A stretch of 64,000 bases of DNA from an uncultured Bacteroidales bacterium. Lineage in GTDB: Bacteria; Bacteroidota; Bacteroidia; Bacteroidales; Coprobacteraceae. The first letter of the stretch is position 1, and every line of letters starts with the position of its first letter. The stretch lies in assembly GCA_949297285.1 (NCBI GenBank), contig CASFRL010000045.1:32417-96416 (forward strand), in the 5' to 3' direction. The position numbers and the translations under genes were made by a program. Positions 8,767 to 18,587 of this stretch are shown in pieces. Under the pieces are notes generated by a model that was not told where the DNA came from, searched no databases, and saw nothing but the letters and a program-made list of their open reading frames with translations.

Positions 8767-8807
8767 AAAGTTCTGTTCAATATAGATAAAAGAACAGAAC
8801 TTTTTTT
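8767..8807 (+). terminator. Intrinsic terminator after msrAB
   Basis: AAAGTTCTGTTC (8767-8778) pairs perfectly with GAACAGAACTTT (8792-8803), followed by a run of T. Confidence 0.88.
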
Positions 8808-8847
8808 CTAAATTTTTTTTTGTATTATTGCACAAAATAGAATAGAA

Positions 8848-9387
8848 ATGGATCCGTTTGCAATCATAGACAAATACTATACTCCGGGAACTGCATTATA
8901 TGATATTTTGGTAGATCATAGCCGCCTGGTCACTCAAAGAGCTCTTGAAATAGCCAAAGCCCACCCTGAGTTGAACGCAGATACAGAATTTATCTCGGAA
9001 GCAGCCATGCTACACGACATCGGTATTTTTCTAACCGATGCTCCGGATATAGAATGTCATGGAACACGTCCTTACATTTGCCACGGGACTTTAGGAAGCG
9101 AACTGTTAAAAAAAGAGGGACTTCCCCTTCATGCATTGGTCAGTGAACGACATACCGGAGCCGGACTTTCGTTAGAAGACATTATCGCTCAAAACCTCCC
9201 CATTCCTCATCGCGACATGCTTCCGGTAAGCATAGAAGAACAAATCATCTGTTTTGCCGACAAATTTTATTCAAAATCAAACCCGTTAAAAGAAAAAAGT
9301 ATAGAACAGATCAGAAAAAGTATGAGTAAATATGGAGAGGCTTCGGTCGCTCGTTTTGAAAGGTGGTATCATCTTTTTCTCCTCTAA
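8848..9387 (+). CDS. HD-domain phosphohydrolase
   Basis: 179-residue protein with a metal-dependent HD domain: His24 (VDHSRLV), the HD pair His56-Asp57 in AMLHDIGIF, and further conserved residues around ICHGTLG and SERHTGAG. Asp155-region helices close the domain (IICFADKFYSKS). This matches the small HD proteins annotated as uncharacterised or HDIG phosphohydrolases in Bacteroidetes; nucleotide or phosphomonoester hydrolysis is inferred, with no substrate clue from neighbours. It is 81 bp upstream of lptD, which has its own -7 element (TATTTTTG at 9435-9442), so co-transcription is possible but not required. Confidence 0.85.
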   Translation: MDPFAIIDKYYTPGTALYDILVDHSRLVTQRALEIAKAHPELNADTEFISEAAMLHDIGIFLTDAPDIECHGTRPYICHGTLGSELLKKEGLPLHALVSERHTGAGLSLEDIIAQNLPIPHRDMLPVSIEEQIICFADKFYSKSNPLKEKSIEQIRKSMSKYGEASVARFERWYHLFLL

Positions 9388-9468
9388 AATATATTAAATA
9401 GGCTCAATACCCTAATATGTTGGGGTAAATTGTGTATTTTTGCACCGCAATAACCTATTGGTTTGTGA

Positions 9469-12270
9469 ATGTCATCGAGAAATAAGTTTTATATAATAGT
9501 ACTTACTCTGTTTTGCTCTTTAATGCTGGTCAGGCTCAGTGCCCAACCTAAAAGAAAAAGCCAAACACGGCAAGCAAGTTTCGTCCATGCCGATACGATC
9601 GTCCCGACAGATAGCGGGACAGTCAGACTTGTTTCCGATAGCTTACATTCTATTCTGCCCGATTCGATCTTGATTCGTCCGGATTCACTAAACACAGATT
9701 CTATCCCGGCAGACTCTACGATGACCGACACGATAAAAGCTCCCAAAGAAAAAAAATCGGCATTGGAAGACGTCGTAAAATATACGGCAAACGATTCTAT
9801 CGTATTTTTAAGCAACAATCAAGCCTATATGTATGGACAAGGGGTCGTAACCTATCAGGATATAGAGCTTGATGCCGACGAGATACGAATGAATATGGAC
9901 AGCAGCACGGTATTCGCCATCGGACGTCAGGACAGTAGCGGTGAAATTATCGGAAATCCTGTATTCAAAGATAAAAGCGGTGAATACGAATCGGCAACGA
10001 TGAAATACAACTTTAAAAGCCAAAAAGGATATATCACCAACATCATCACGCAGCAAGGAGAGGGTTATCTGACCGGAGGCAGCACCAAAAAAAACAAAGA
10101 CGGCGACTTCTATCTGAAAGACGGGAAATACACAACTTGCGACGACCATGAATCGCCCCACTTCTATCTTCAATTGACAAAAGCCAAAATGCGCCCGAAG
10201 AAAAACATCGTTACCGGTCCGGCCTACATGGTTTTGGCAGGAGTACCGCTTCCGTTAGCAATACCCTTCGGATTTTTCCCTTTTACAGAGAAATATTCTT
10301 CGGGAATCATCATGCCAACATTCGGGGACGAAACCGCCCGAGGTTTTTATTTGAGAGATGGCGGATACTATTTCGCAATTAACGATTACATCGATTTGGC
10401 CCTTACCGGAGAAATTTATACGAAAGGCTCTTGGGGGCTGAATGCCATGTCAAACTATGTGAAACGATACAAGTTCTCGGGAAATTTCAACATCGGATAT
10501 TTGGTGACGATCCTTGGAGACAAAGGAATGCCCGATTATCAGAAACAGACCAATTTCCGGGTAATATGGAGCCACTCGCAAGATGCCAAAGCCAATCCGA
10601 ATATGAGCTTCTCGGCCAGCGTCAATTTTACGACGAGCGGATATGACCGGAATAATCTGAATAGCTATTATAATGCCGCGACTTTTACCGAAAACACCAA
10701 AAGTTCTACGGTAAACATGACTTATAATTTTCCGAACACGCCATTCAGCATCTCGACAACGGCCAACATTACACAACGAAGTAAAGACTCGACTTTGAAT
10801 GTATCGTTTCCCGACTTCACACTCAATATGAGCCGTGTATATCCGTTTAAACGGAAAAACCCGGTAGGGAAAGAACGGTGGTATGAAAAAATCAGTCTGA
10901 ACTATACCGGATTATTCCGCAACTCGATAGAAACGAAGCAAGATCAGTTCCTTAAATCGAATTTGGTCAAGGACTGGCAAAACGGAATGCAGCATACGAT
11001 CCCGGTATCGGCCACATTCAGCTTGTTCAAATACATCAACATATCGCCCTCTTTCAACTTTACCGACCGCATGTACACCAACCGCATCATGCAACAATGG
11101 GATCCTCGATCGGCAGCTGTTGTAAGAGATACGATATACGGTTTTTACAATGTTTTCAATTATACTGCAAGTATCAGCGCCCAAACCAAATTATACGGAT
11201 TTTTCCAACCTCTGCCATTCTTCGGAGGGAAAAAAATACAAATGATACGGCACGTCTTAACGCCAAGTGTCAGTTTCAGTGCAGCTCCTGATTTTGGAAG
11301 TTCTCGATACGGATTCTGGCAAACCTATTCGAAAATAGAAAACGGCAAGCGTGTCGATGTAAAATATTCACCGTTCTCTCACGGCATATTCGGAACGGCG
11401 CCACAGGGGAAACAAGGTACGGTATCATTTAATGTTTCCAATAATCTGGAAATGAAAGTCAACTCGGATAAAGACACAACCGGTGTACGGAAAATAAGCC
11501 TTATCGAGAATCTTACCGCCGGAATCAGTTATAATATGGCTGCCGACTCTATGAACTGGAGTAATATCAATACCTCGATTCTTATAAAATTGACTAAGAA
11601 TTTCAATTTGCAAGCTTCTGCGGTTTTCGATACCTATACATACCAGCTTAACGAATACGGGAATCCTGTGCGAGTAAATATACCTCGATGGAAAGCAGGC
11701 AAAGGATTAGGACGGTTATCGAGTACAGGAACTTCGTTTTCTTATACATTCAGTAACGACACATTTAAGAAAAAATCGAAAGACGACAAAGACAAAACCG
11801 AAGATTCGACAACCGAACCCCCGACCGAGAATAATGCCGGAAACGGAGAGACGCAAGACCAAGAGCAGGAGAATACCGAATTAGAAATGAAAAACGGCTA
11901 TATGGTATGGGAAGTGCCGTGGAGTTTATCTGTAAATTATTCGATCAATTACGGATACGGGACATTCAATAAAAAGAAGATGGAATACAATGGCCAAATC
12001 ACCCAAAACCTGAGTTTCTCGGGGAATATCCAACCTACTAAAAATTGGTCGTTCAATTTCTCGGCAAGTTACGACTTCGAAGCAAAAAAAATTGCGTACA
12101 TGAATTGCGGCATTACCCGCGATATGCACTGCTGGTCGATGAGCGCAAGTTTTATTCCGGTAGGGCCATACAAATCCTATAACTTCAACATCAGTGTAAA
12201 ATCATCACTGTTAAGCGACTTGAAATGGGATAAAAGCGGGAACTCTTATGACAGTTTGAAATGGTATTAA
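9469..12270 (+). CDS. lptD: LptD-like outer-membrane LPS assembly protein
   Basis: Large outer-membrane protein, 933 residues. Signal peptide at 1-25 (FYIIVLTLFCSLMLVRLSAQ), then a Ser/Asp/Pro-rich low-complexity linker to about 100. An OstA/LptA-like beta-jellyroll follows at about 105-260 (YMYGQGVVTYQDIELDADEI.., YITNIITQQGEGYLTGG), where two Cys lie near KYTTCDDHES. The rest is a beta-barrel of many amphipathic strands ending in an aromatic residue (SLKWY). This is the Bacteroidetes form of LptD, which should place lipopolysaccharide in the outer leaflet with LptE. An acidic/Asn-rich insert lies near 765-800 (KDKTEDSTTE..), probably an extracellular loop. No other lpt gene is in the window. 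Confidence 0.85.
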   Translation: MSSRNKFYIIVLTLFCSLMLVRLSAQPKRKSQTRQASFVHADTIVPTDSGTVRLVSDSLHSILPDSILIRPDSLNTDSIPADSTMTDTIKAPKEKKSALEDVVKYTANDSIVFLSNNQAYMYGQGVVTYQDIELDADEIRMNMDSSTVFAIGRQDSSGEIIGNPVFKDKSGEYESATMKYNFKSQKGYITNIITQQGEGYLTGGSTKKNKDGDFYLKDGKYTTCDDHESPHFYLQLTKAKMRPKKNIVTGPAYMVLAGVPLPLAIPFGFFPFTEKYSSGIIMPTFGDETARGFYLRDGGYYFAINDYIDLALTGEIYTKGSWGLNAMSNYVKRYKFSGNFNIGYLVTILGDKGMPDYQKQTNFRVIWSHSQDAKANPNMSFSASVNFTTSGYDRNNLNSYYNAATFTENTKSSTVNMTYNFPNTPFSISTTANITQRSKDSTLNVSFPDFTLNMSRVYPFKRKNPVGKERWYEKISLNYTGLFRNSIETKQDQFLKSNLVKDWQNGMQHTIPVSATFSLFKYINISPSFNFTDRMYTNRIMQQWDPRSAAVVRDTIYGFYNVFNYTASISAQTKLYGFFQPLPFFGGKKIQMIRHVLTPSVSFSAAPDFGSSRYGFWQTYSKIENGKRVDVKYSPFSHGIFGTAPQGKQGTVSFNVSNNLEMKVNSDKDTTGVRKISLIENLTAGISYNMAADSMNWSNINTSILIKLTKNFNLQASAVFDTYTYQLNEYGNPVRVNIPRWKAGKGLGRLSSTGTSFSYTFSNDTFKKKSKDDKDKTEDSTTEPPTENNAGNGETQDQEQENTELEMKNGYMVWEVPWSLSVNYSINYGYGTFNKKKMEYNGQITQNLSFSGNIQPTKNWSFNFSASYDFEAKKIAYMNCGITRDMHCWSMSASFIPVGPYKSYNFNISVKSSLLSDLKWDKSGNSYDSLKWY

Positions 12271-12356
12271 ACGTCATATTCCAATACAACTACTGTTATC
12301 TATTTCAAAGCAAAGAAAGCTGTAAAAAAAATTCGCCTTTTTCTCCTTTTGTTTGT

Positions 12357-12364
12357 TAACTTTG
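12357..12364 (+). promoter_or_regulatory. -7 promoter element of corA
   Basis: TAACTTTG matches TAnnTTTG, 28 bp before the corA ATG. The -33 position is degenerate. Confidence 0.5.
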
Positions 12365-12391
12365 TAATCAGACACATAAAATGGGGAAATT

Positions 12392-13468
12392 ATGCACAAA
12401 CAAACTTCAAACCTCAGGAAAAAACACCGGCATATAAAAAACAATTTATTGACGGATGAATTTGTATATACCGGCGACCATAAAGAAGAAATATATATTT
12501 ATCTCACTCAATATGAGCCGGACAATTATGTGCAACACACATTCTCATCTCCTGAAAAACTGGCATCGGCTCTCCGAAACGGAAAAAAGTCATGGATTCA
12601 TATTTCCGGCCTATCGGACACACAAACTATCGCTCTTATCGGGAAAACTCTAAAACTGCATTTCACGGATATTCAAGATATTCTCACAAGTCAGCATATT
12701 GCCAAAATCGAGACTTATGAAGATAAAACATTATTGATCTTCAACACATTCTATTATTCTGAGACGAAAGAACTGCAACAAGAACACATCTGTATAATCA
12801 TGGGCAAAGATTATGTATTCTCATTTCAAGAATCGAATCTTCCCCTTTTTGATAACATAAAAAAAGCTATCGTACAAAATACGACCCGCGTACGTAACCG
12901 GCCGATCGATTATCTGTTTTGTTTGCTCGTAAACAATGTATTCAGTAATTATCTGGATGTCATAGCATCTCTCGAAGATGTCTTAGATGCAATGGAGGAC
13001 GAAATTATTTCGGGAAAACCGCGTGACGATTTCGGCAATCGAATACAAGAAAATCGCCGGGACTATTTACAGTTGAAAAAATCGATACTTCCTTTGAAAG
13101 AGGACTTCAACAAACTGATGCACAATGAGAACAAATTGGTATGCGATGAAGATAGCATATACCTCAACGACCTCGAAGATCGAATGTTGTTTATCATTCA
13201 GTCGATAGAAATATGTCGAGAGACATTAGCCTCTTTACTCGATCTGTATTTCTCGAACAATGATCTAAAAATGAACGAGATCATGAAACGATTGACCGTG
13301 GTCACAACGATATTTATTCCGTTGACTTTTGTCGTCGGTGTCTGGGGAATGAATTTCAAAACAATGCCTGAGCTCGATTGGCAATACGGTTATCCGATGG
13401 CTTGGGGAATAATGGGGATTATCGTCATCGGGGTATGGTGGTATATAAAAAAACAGCATTGGTACTAA
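12392..13468 (+). CDS. corA: CorA-type magnesium/cobalt transporter
   Basis: Inner-membrane Mg2+ channel of the CorA family, 358 residues. The large N-terminal cytoplasmic domain (about 1-295) ends in long helices (DVLDAMEDEII.., LEDRMLFIIQSIEICRETLASL). Two C-terminal membrane helices follow. The family signature GMN is at 319-321 (VVGVWGMNFKTMPEL), the ion-selectivity loop. The C-terminus is basic (YIKKQHWY), as is usual. Convergent with the T9SS surface-protein gene, sharing a strong terminator. Confidence 0.94.
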   Translation: MHKQTSNLRKKHRHIKNNLLTDEFVYTGDHKEEIYIYLTQYEPDNYVQHTFSSPEKLASALRNGKKSWIHISGLSDTQTIALIGKTLKLHFTDIQDILTSQHIAKIETYEDKTLLIFNTFYYSETKELQQEHICIIMGKDYVFSFQESNLPLFDNIKKAIVQNTTRVRNRPIDYLFCLLVNNVFSNYLDVIASLEDVLDAMEDEIISGKPRDDFGNRIQENRRDYLQLKKSILPLKEDFNKLMHNENKLVCDEDSIYLNDLEDRMLFIIQSIEICRETLASLLDLYFSNNDLKMNEIMKRLTVVTTIFIPLTFVVGVWGMNFKTMPELDWQYGYPMAWGIMGIIVIGVWWYIKKQHWY

Positions 13469-13510
13469 ATTTGATCTTCGACCGTCATCGGTTTCCGTAT
13501 AATCCCAATA

Positions 13511-13556
13511 AAAAAACAGAGGCGTGAGATTGATCTCACGCCTCTGTTTTTTTATT
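13511..13556. terminator. Bidirectional terminator between corA and the T9SS protein gene
   Basis: Near-perfect 20-bp stem (13511-13530 with 13533-13552) containing CAGAGGCGTGAGAT, flanked by A-run and T-run so that it works on both strands. Confidence 0.9.
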
Positions 13557-13568
13557 TAAGCAGGGGTA

Positions 13569-16037
13569 TTATTTCTTAATAAATTGCAAACGGGAAATTC
13601 CGGAATCCGATTTGATTAATATCGAATATATTCCCGGTGCCAGTGATGACACGTCTATTTGATTATCCGTAAGGTTAGTAGAAATTAAAAGTTTTCCATT
13701 AGCAGAATATATTTTTACCTCCTTTGCTACCACACCTTTTATATGCAGATCGGAAATTGCCGGATTAGGATAGACCGTAACGGCTCCTAAAGAAGCGACA
13801 TCCATACCTGTCGAAATTATATTTATAAGCACTTCTTCTGAAGTTGTGGAATAATCTCCCGAAACAGCAGTTACTGTCACATAATATTTTGCGGAAGCCA
13901 AATCTTCAAAAGCAAAATTTGCTTCGGTAGTCTTAACATTATCATATCCCTCTACAACATCACCATCTTTATATAAGGTTACAAAATATTCAGTGGCTCC
14001 GGCAATAGCGTTCCAAGTTACAGGGACCTTATTTTCAAAAATATCGCCGACAACAACAACGGGTTTCTCCATAGAAGCGGTACCGGTCAACATGACATTT
14101 ATCGGTTCGGCATATTCCGAGGTCAAAGTCAGCAATGCGGTATGCATACCCGGCGACACCGGAGTGTAGGTAATATGCAATTGTTTTGTCTCTGCATCTT
14201 TATCAAGGGTCTCTTCACCTAAAGCAAACAATTCGGCGTCGTCTCCCGATATGGCAACCGATATATTTCCATACAGATTGGATGCCGAAATTTCTATTTG
14301 CTGTTCAACCCCAGTAGGTACAACTGTCGTAAATTCTGAAACGACAGGAGTAGAAATCTCTGGAAGGATCAATGTCGTAACAGCTTCCGATACAGCTTCA
14401 CCCGAAGCAAAAATTCCTTTTTTTGCCACTACTTTAAAAAGATATGATGCAGACGGTGCCAAACCGGTTATTTGACAAGAAGTCTCCGCTCCCATATTTT
14501 TTGAAGTATAACCATCGACGGCGTCTCCCGAAAGCGTCGTTACAGTCAGTTCATAAGTATCGGCACCTTCTACGGCATTCCAATTTGCAGTGAAACCGGC
14601 AGGCGTAATTTGTGTTGCAGACAATTCTGTCGGGAGCGATAATGTTGCCTTTCCGACAAGCGAGACATTTACCGGCTCGGCATACTCTGACGATAAAGTC
14701 AATACGGCAATATGCATTCCGGGCAATACCGGAGTATAGGTAACATGCAACTGTTTGGGTTCGGTATCTTTACCAAGGATATCTTCCCCCTCTGCCAAAG
14801 TAAATAAGTCGGCGTTATTCCCCGTAATGGAAACAGTGATATCTCCATATAAATCGGTCGATCCGATTGTCAATACCTGTGATGCAGAAGTCCCTACAAA
14901 AGCGGTATAGGGGTCTGCTGTCAACGTTTCAATTACAGGTTTTAATGTGGTTATTTCCTTTATCACCGAAGGCTCGGAAACGAAATCGCCTATTTTTGTT
15001 TTTACCGAATATTTATATAGTGTGCCCGGAAGCAATCCTACAACTTCTGCCGAAACGGCATCTGTAACAGCATAGTCAGCATATTCTCCAACAACTTGGC
15101 CTTCTGCATCGGTTACGGTCAACAGATACGAAGTGGCATTTTCAACCGGTTGCCATGCTGCTTGGAATGAAGTCAAACCGATATTATTAACCGTTTCTTC
15201 CAAAGACGGACTTGCCGGAAGATTGGTCGTAATATCCAAACCGAGAACTTTTGAGTATGTACTGTTTCCTTCATCTGTCACTGTAATATCTGCATGTTTC
15301 AGTCCTACCGACAGCGGGTTATAAGTATAGGTTATTTCCCGACTTCCTTCCTGCCCGGCAACCCCCTCGATTCGGGTAGATTGAAGAACAATATCGGGAT
15401 CGGATGAGGATAATACAAGATCACCCGAAGGATTTGAGTAGTTCACTGTAAATTTGCCGGTAAAGGTCATTCCTCCGACAATCGTTTCAGAAACTGTTGG
15501 CGAAGAGAAAGAAATGGGTTCTGTAACGTCTATCGCCACATCCCAACCGTGTCCACAATATGAACCGGAGATAAAGATCAATTTCCCTTCCGCTACCTCA
15601 TAATAGAATTTGATATACCGATCATCTTTTTGTAACGGGACATCCAATGTCTGCACTCCACTCTTATGGTTATACGTACCCAATTGACGATAAGCCGAAT
15701 TATCGGCACTGGCATAAACAGTTACATAATTTTTATGGTCAGTACAAGCCGAACTTGCACCTGTAACCTGCTCTATCGAAAGTTTCAATCGGCCGGGAAC
15801 ATCTGCCAGTTTAACAATAGCCGTCGCATCTCCCGTATCAGTTGACACTTTTGTCTTTGCAAAAGCAAGTACATTCTTACTCCGCACACTACACTCTGCC
15901 GGAGATTGATTAGTAATGGCAAGCTGGTCACTGCTTGTAATATTCAATGGTAAAGTTTGTGCGGTTTGCGCTGAAAGCTGAAAACTTAACAAACTCAATA
16001 ACATTCCCCCATAAAAAATGGGTCGTAGATTTTTCAT
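13569..16037 (-). CDS. Repetitive Ig-like/Fn3 surface protein with T9SS sorting domain
   Basis: 822-residue secreted protein of unknown role. Signal peptide 1-24 (LLSFQLSAQ). Residues ~30-172 form a carbohydrate-binding-like or choice-of-anchor module (ASADNSAYRQLGTY.., IKFYYEVAEGKLIFISGSYC). Then come three copies of an Ig-like plus fibronectin-III pair: about 175-365, 367-556 and 560-740. Copies two and three are closely similar (HVTYTPVLPGMHIAVLTL versus HITYTPVSPGMHTALLTL; SSEYAEPVNV versus TSEYAEPINV), pointing to a recent duplication. Residues ~750-822 are a type A Por domain (VYPNPAISDLHIKG.., SSLAPGIYSILI, LQFIKK). Likely surface-anchored adhesin or structural protein. A -7-like element (TACTTTTG, minus strand, 16068-16075) lies 30 bp upstream. 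Confidence 0.85.
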   Translation of the reverse strand: MKNLRPIFYGGMLLSLLSFQLSAQTAQTLPLNITSSDQLAITNQSPAECSVRSKNVLAFAKTKVSTDTGDATAIVKLADVPGRLKLSIEQVTGASSACTDHKNYVTVYASADNSAYRQLGTYNHKSGVQTLDVPLQKDDRYIKFYYEVAEGKLIFISGSYCGHGWDVAIDVTEPISFSSPTVSETIVGGMTFTGKFTVNYSNPSGDLVLSSSDPDIVLQSTRIEGVAGQEGSREITYTYNPLSVGLKHADITVTDEGNSTYSKVLGLDITTNLPASPSLEETVNNIGLTSFQAAWQPVENATSYLLTVTDAEGQVVGEYADYAVTDAVSAEVVGLLPGTLYKYSVKTKIGDFVSEPSVIKEITTLKPVIETLTADPYTAFVGTSASQVLTIGSTDLYGDITVSITGNNADLFTLAEGEDILGKDTEPKQLHVTYTPVLPGMHIAVLTLSSEYAEPVNVSLVGKATLSLPTELSATQITPAGFTANWNAVEGADTYELTVTTLSGDAVDGYTSKNMGAETSCQITGLAPSASYLFKVVAKKGIFASGEAVSEAVTTLILPEISTPVVSEFTTVVPTGVEQQIEISASNLYGNISVAISGDDAELFALGEETLDKDAETKQLHITYTPVSPGMHTALLTLTSEYAEPINVMLTGTASMEKPVVVVGDIFENKVPVTWNAIAGATEYFVTLYKDGDVVEGYDNVKTTEANFAFEDLASAKYYVTVTAVSGDYSTTSEEVLINIISTGMDVASLGAVTVYPNPAISDLHIKGVVAKEVKIYSANGKLLISTNLTDNQIDVSSLAPGIYSILIKSDSGISRLQFIKK

Positions 16038-16599
16038 ATATTTCTTCTTTTAATTCAAAAAACGAGACAAAAGTAAACGTTTCAAATGCAACTATTACAA
16101 TATAAAACTTTGTTAACGTTTTTCAAAAAGAATAGTTATTTAGACATATTCTAAACAAAAGACCCAACTATTCTATTATACGTAAATTTTTGTGTAACAA
16201 AACTCTTTATACTAAAAAGATTTTCCGGTTTTCTCTATTCCAAAACACAATTATCTATATTAAAAATAGGACACAAAACTTCACCTTCCAAATATGTTAA
16301 ATAATGTATAAATCCATATATATAATTACAAATTACAACTATAATAAATTGATTATTTGTCCATTATACGACACAATAAAACTGTCCTATATTTCTTCTA
16401 AAATAAAACCGCAAAAATAGAGTCATAATAATCGACGAATATTTTCTTATCAACAGATATCTCCAATACGAATTATCGTTCTTTATTGTAAAAAAGAGGA
16501 GGCAAACCCTTTGCATATCAAAATAAATCACTACCTTTGCCCCGATTTTGAGACCATATAATGTCTAACTTATTAACAAGAAAATCAATTATTTAAAAA
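16038..16599. other. AT-rich divergent intergenic region, 562 bp
   Basis: Holds the promoter of the T9SS protein gene at the left edge and that of rpsA at the right. The middle (about 16100-16500) is very AT-rich, with no plausible ORF, tRNA or strong hairpin that I can see. Confidence 0.6.
16510..16539 (+). promoter_or_regulatory. Promoter of rpsA
   Basis: TTTG at 16510-16513, an 18-bp spacer, then TACCTTTG at 16532-16539. The predicted leader is about 54 nt. Confidence 0.65.
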
Positions 16600-18399
16600 A
16601 TGGATCAAGAATTAAAGAACTCACCTGTTGAAAATTTCGACTGGGATGCCTATGAAAAAGGCGAAGTGTTAGGCGAAAAAAGCCGTGAAGAGCTGATCAA
16701 AACCTATGATCAATCTCTTAACACAGTAAAAGACAAAGAAGTAACCGAAGGAACTGTTATCTCTATGAACAAAAGAGAAGTTGTCGTAAACATCGGTTAC
16801 AAATCGGACGGTGTCATTTCGATGAACGAGTTCCGTTACAACCCTGATTTAAAAGTTGGAGACACTGTCGAAGTGTATATCGAAAGTCAGGAAGACAAAA
16901 AAGGACAATTGGTTCTTTCTCACAAAAAAGCCCGTGCTACCCGTTCTTGGGATCGCGTAAATTCGGCTCTTGAAAAGGATGACATCATCAAAGGATTTAT
17001 CAAATGTCGTACTAAAGGCGGTATGATCGTCGATGTATTCGGTATCGAAGCATTCTTACCGGGTTCTCAAATCGATGTTAAACCGATTCGCGACTACGAT
17101 GTATTCGTGGGTAAAACCATGGAATTCAAAGTGGTTAAAATCAACCAAGAATTCAAAAACGTTGTTGTTTCTCACAAAGCTCTTATCGAAGCAGAATTGG
17201 AACAACAGAAAAAAGATATTATCGCCAAACTCGAAAAAGGACAAGTGCTTGAAGGTACTGTTAAGAACATCACATCTTACGGTGTATTCATCGACTTGGG
17301 CGGCGTAGATGGTCTGATCCACATTACCGACCTCAGCTGGGGACGTGTCAGCCATCCGGAAGAAGTTGTTTCTCTCGATCAAAAATTAAATGTAGTTATC
17401 CTTGACTTCGACGACGAAAAGAAACGTATCGCTCTTGGTCTGAAACAATTGACTCCTCATCCTTGGGATGCTTTGAGCTCAGAACTGAAAGTTGGCGACA
17501 AAGTTAAAGGTAAAGTTGTCGTTATGGCCGATTACGGTGCATTCATCGAAATTGCTCCGGGCGTTGAAGGTTTGATCCACGTTTCTGAAATGTCTTGGTC
17601 ACAACACTTGCGCAGTGCACAAGATTTCATGAAAGTTGGCGACGAAGTAGAAGCCGTTATCTTGACTTTGGATCGCGAAGAACGCAAGATGTCATTGGGT
17701 ATCAAGCAATTGAAACCGGATCCATGGGAAAATATCGAAGAAAAATATGCCGTAGGTTCTCGCCACATGGCTAAAGTTCGTAACTTCACCAATTTCGGAG
17801 TATTTGTTGAAATCGAAGAAGGTGTTGACGGTTTGATCCATATCTCTGACTTGTCTTGGACCAAGAAGATCAAACATCCGTCAGAATTTACTCAGATCGG
17901 CGCCGAAATCGAAGTTCAAGTTTTGGAAATCGACAAAGAAAACCGTCGTTTGAGCCTCGGACACAAACAACTCGAAGAAAATCCTTGGGATGTATTCGAA
18001 ACCATATTTACTGTGGATTCAATACACGAAGGTACTATCATCGAAATGTTGGATAAAGGTGCTGTTATTGCATTGCCTTATGGTGTCGAAGGATTTGCAA
18101 CTCCGAAACATTTGGTAAAAGAAGATGGTACTCAAGCTCAATTAGAAGAAAAATTGCCGTTCAAGGTTATCGAATTCAATAAAGACGCTAAACGTATCAT
18201 CTTATCACACAGCCGTATTTTCGAAGACGAAGCTAAAGCTGAAGCTAAAAAGGAATCGGCAGCCAAGAAAGCAGCTAAAAAAGCAGCTAAGGCCGAAAAC
18301 GAAACTGCAGCTATCAATAGCAATGTAGAAAAAACTACGCTGGGTGATATCGAAGAGCTTGCTGCATTGAAAGAAAAACTCGAATCAGAAAAGAAATAA
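16600..18399 (+). CDS. rpsA: 30S ribosomal protein S1
   Basis: mRNA-binding ribosomal protein needed for initiation on most transcripts. 599 residues with a run of S1 (OB-fold) repeats: the first near 48-115 (VTEGTVISMNKREVVVNIGYKSDGVI), and later repeats carrying the hallmark GxxxDLGGVDGLIHITDLSW, IAPGVEGLIHVSEMSW and IEEGVDGLIHISDLSW. The repeats between about 215 and 460 are most similar to each other. The last ~60 residues are an Ala/Lys/Glu-rich tail (KKAAKKAAKAENE). Codon choice is strongly biased, as expected for high expression. Own promoter and terminator. Confidence 0.97.
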   Translation: MDQELKNSPVENFDWDAYEKGEVLGEKSREELIKTYDQSLNTVKDKEVTEGTVISMNKREVVVNIGYKSDGVISMNEFRYNPDLKVGDTVEVYIESQEDKKGQLVLSHKKARATRSWDRVNSALEKDDIIKGFIKCRTKGGMIVDVFGIEAFLPGSQIDVKPIRDYDVFVGKTMEFKVVKINQEFKNVVVSHKALIEAELEQQKKDIIAKLEKGQVLEGTVKNITSYGVFIDLGGVDGLIHITDLSWGRVSHPEEVVSLDQKLNVVILDFDDEKKRIALGLKQLTPHPWDALSSELKVGDKVKGKVVVMADYGAFIEIAPGVEGLIHVSEMSWSQHLRSAQDFMKVGDEVEAVILTLDREERKMSLGIKQLKPDPWENIEEKYAVGSRHMAKVRNFTNFGVFVEIEEGVDGLIHISDLSWTKKIKHPSEFTQIGAEIEVQVLEIDKENRRLSLGHKQLEENPWDVFETIFTVDSIHEGTIIEMLDKGAVIALPYGVEGFATPKHLVKEDGTQAQLEEKLPFKVIEFNKDAKRIILSHSRIFEDEAKAEAKKESAAKKAAKKAAKAENETAAINSNVEKTTLGDIEELAALKEKLESEKK

Positions 18400-18420
18400 T
18401 CTGAAATTCTATAACAGAAA

Positions 18421-18457
18421 AACAGGTTGCCTCCCAAGGGGACAACCTGTTTTTTTA
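18421..18457 (+). terminator. Intrinsic terminator after rpsA
   Basis: AACAGGTTG pairs with CAACCTGTT, with further pairing of the C- and G-rich inner parts, followed by a T-run. 22 bp after the rpsA stop. Confidence 0.85.
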
Positions 18458-18503
18458 TTTATAAAAATAGTACAAATCTGACATTTTTTTCGACCGAAAT
18501 CTA

Positions 18504-18511
18504 TATATTTG
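18504..18511 (+). promoter_or_regulatory. -7 promoter element of rnz
   Basis: TATATTTG matches TAnnTTTG, about 77 bp before the rnz ATG. No clear -33 TTTG. Confidence 0.4.
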
Positions 18512-18587
18512 TTTATATAAACAGCGGAAACCGATATTCGAACTCTTTCCGATTTTTTTATAAGATATTCAGACCGAACTATATGTT

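Noticed and set aside
16038..16599. Possible small RNA in the rpsA divergent region
   Set aside because: No strong hairpin-plus-T-run or promoter pair inside the middle of the region.
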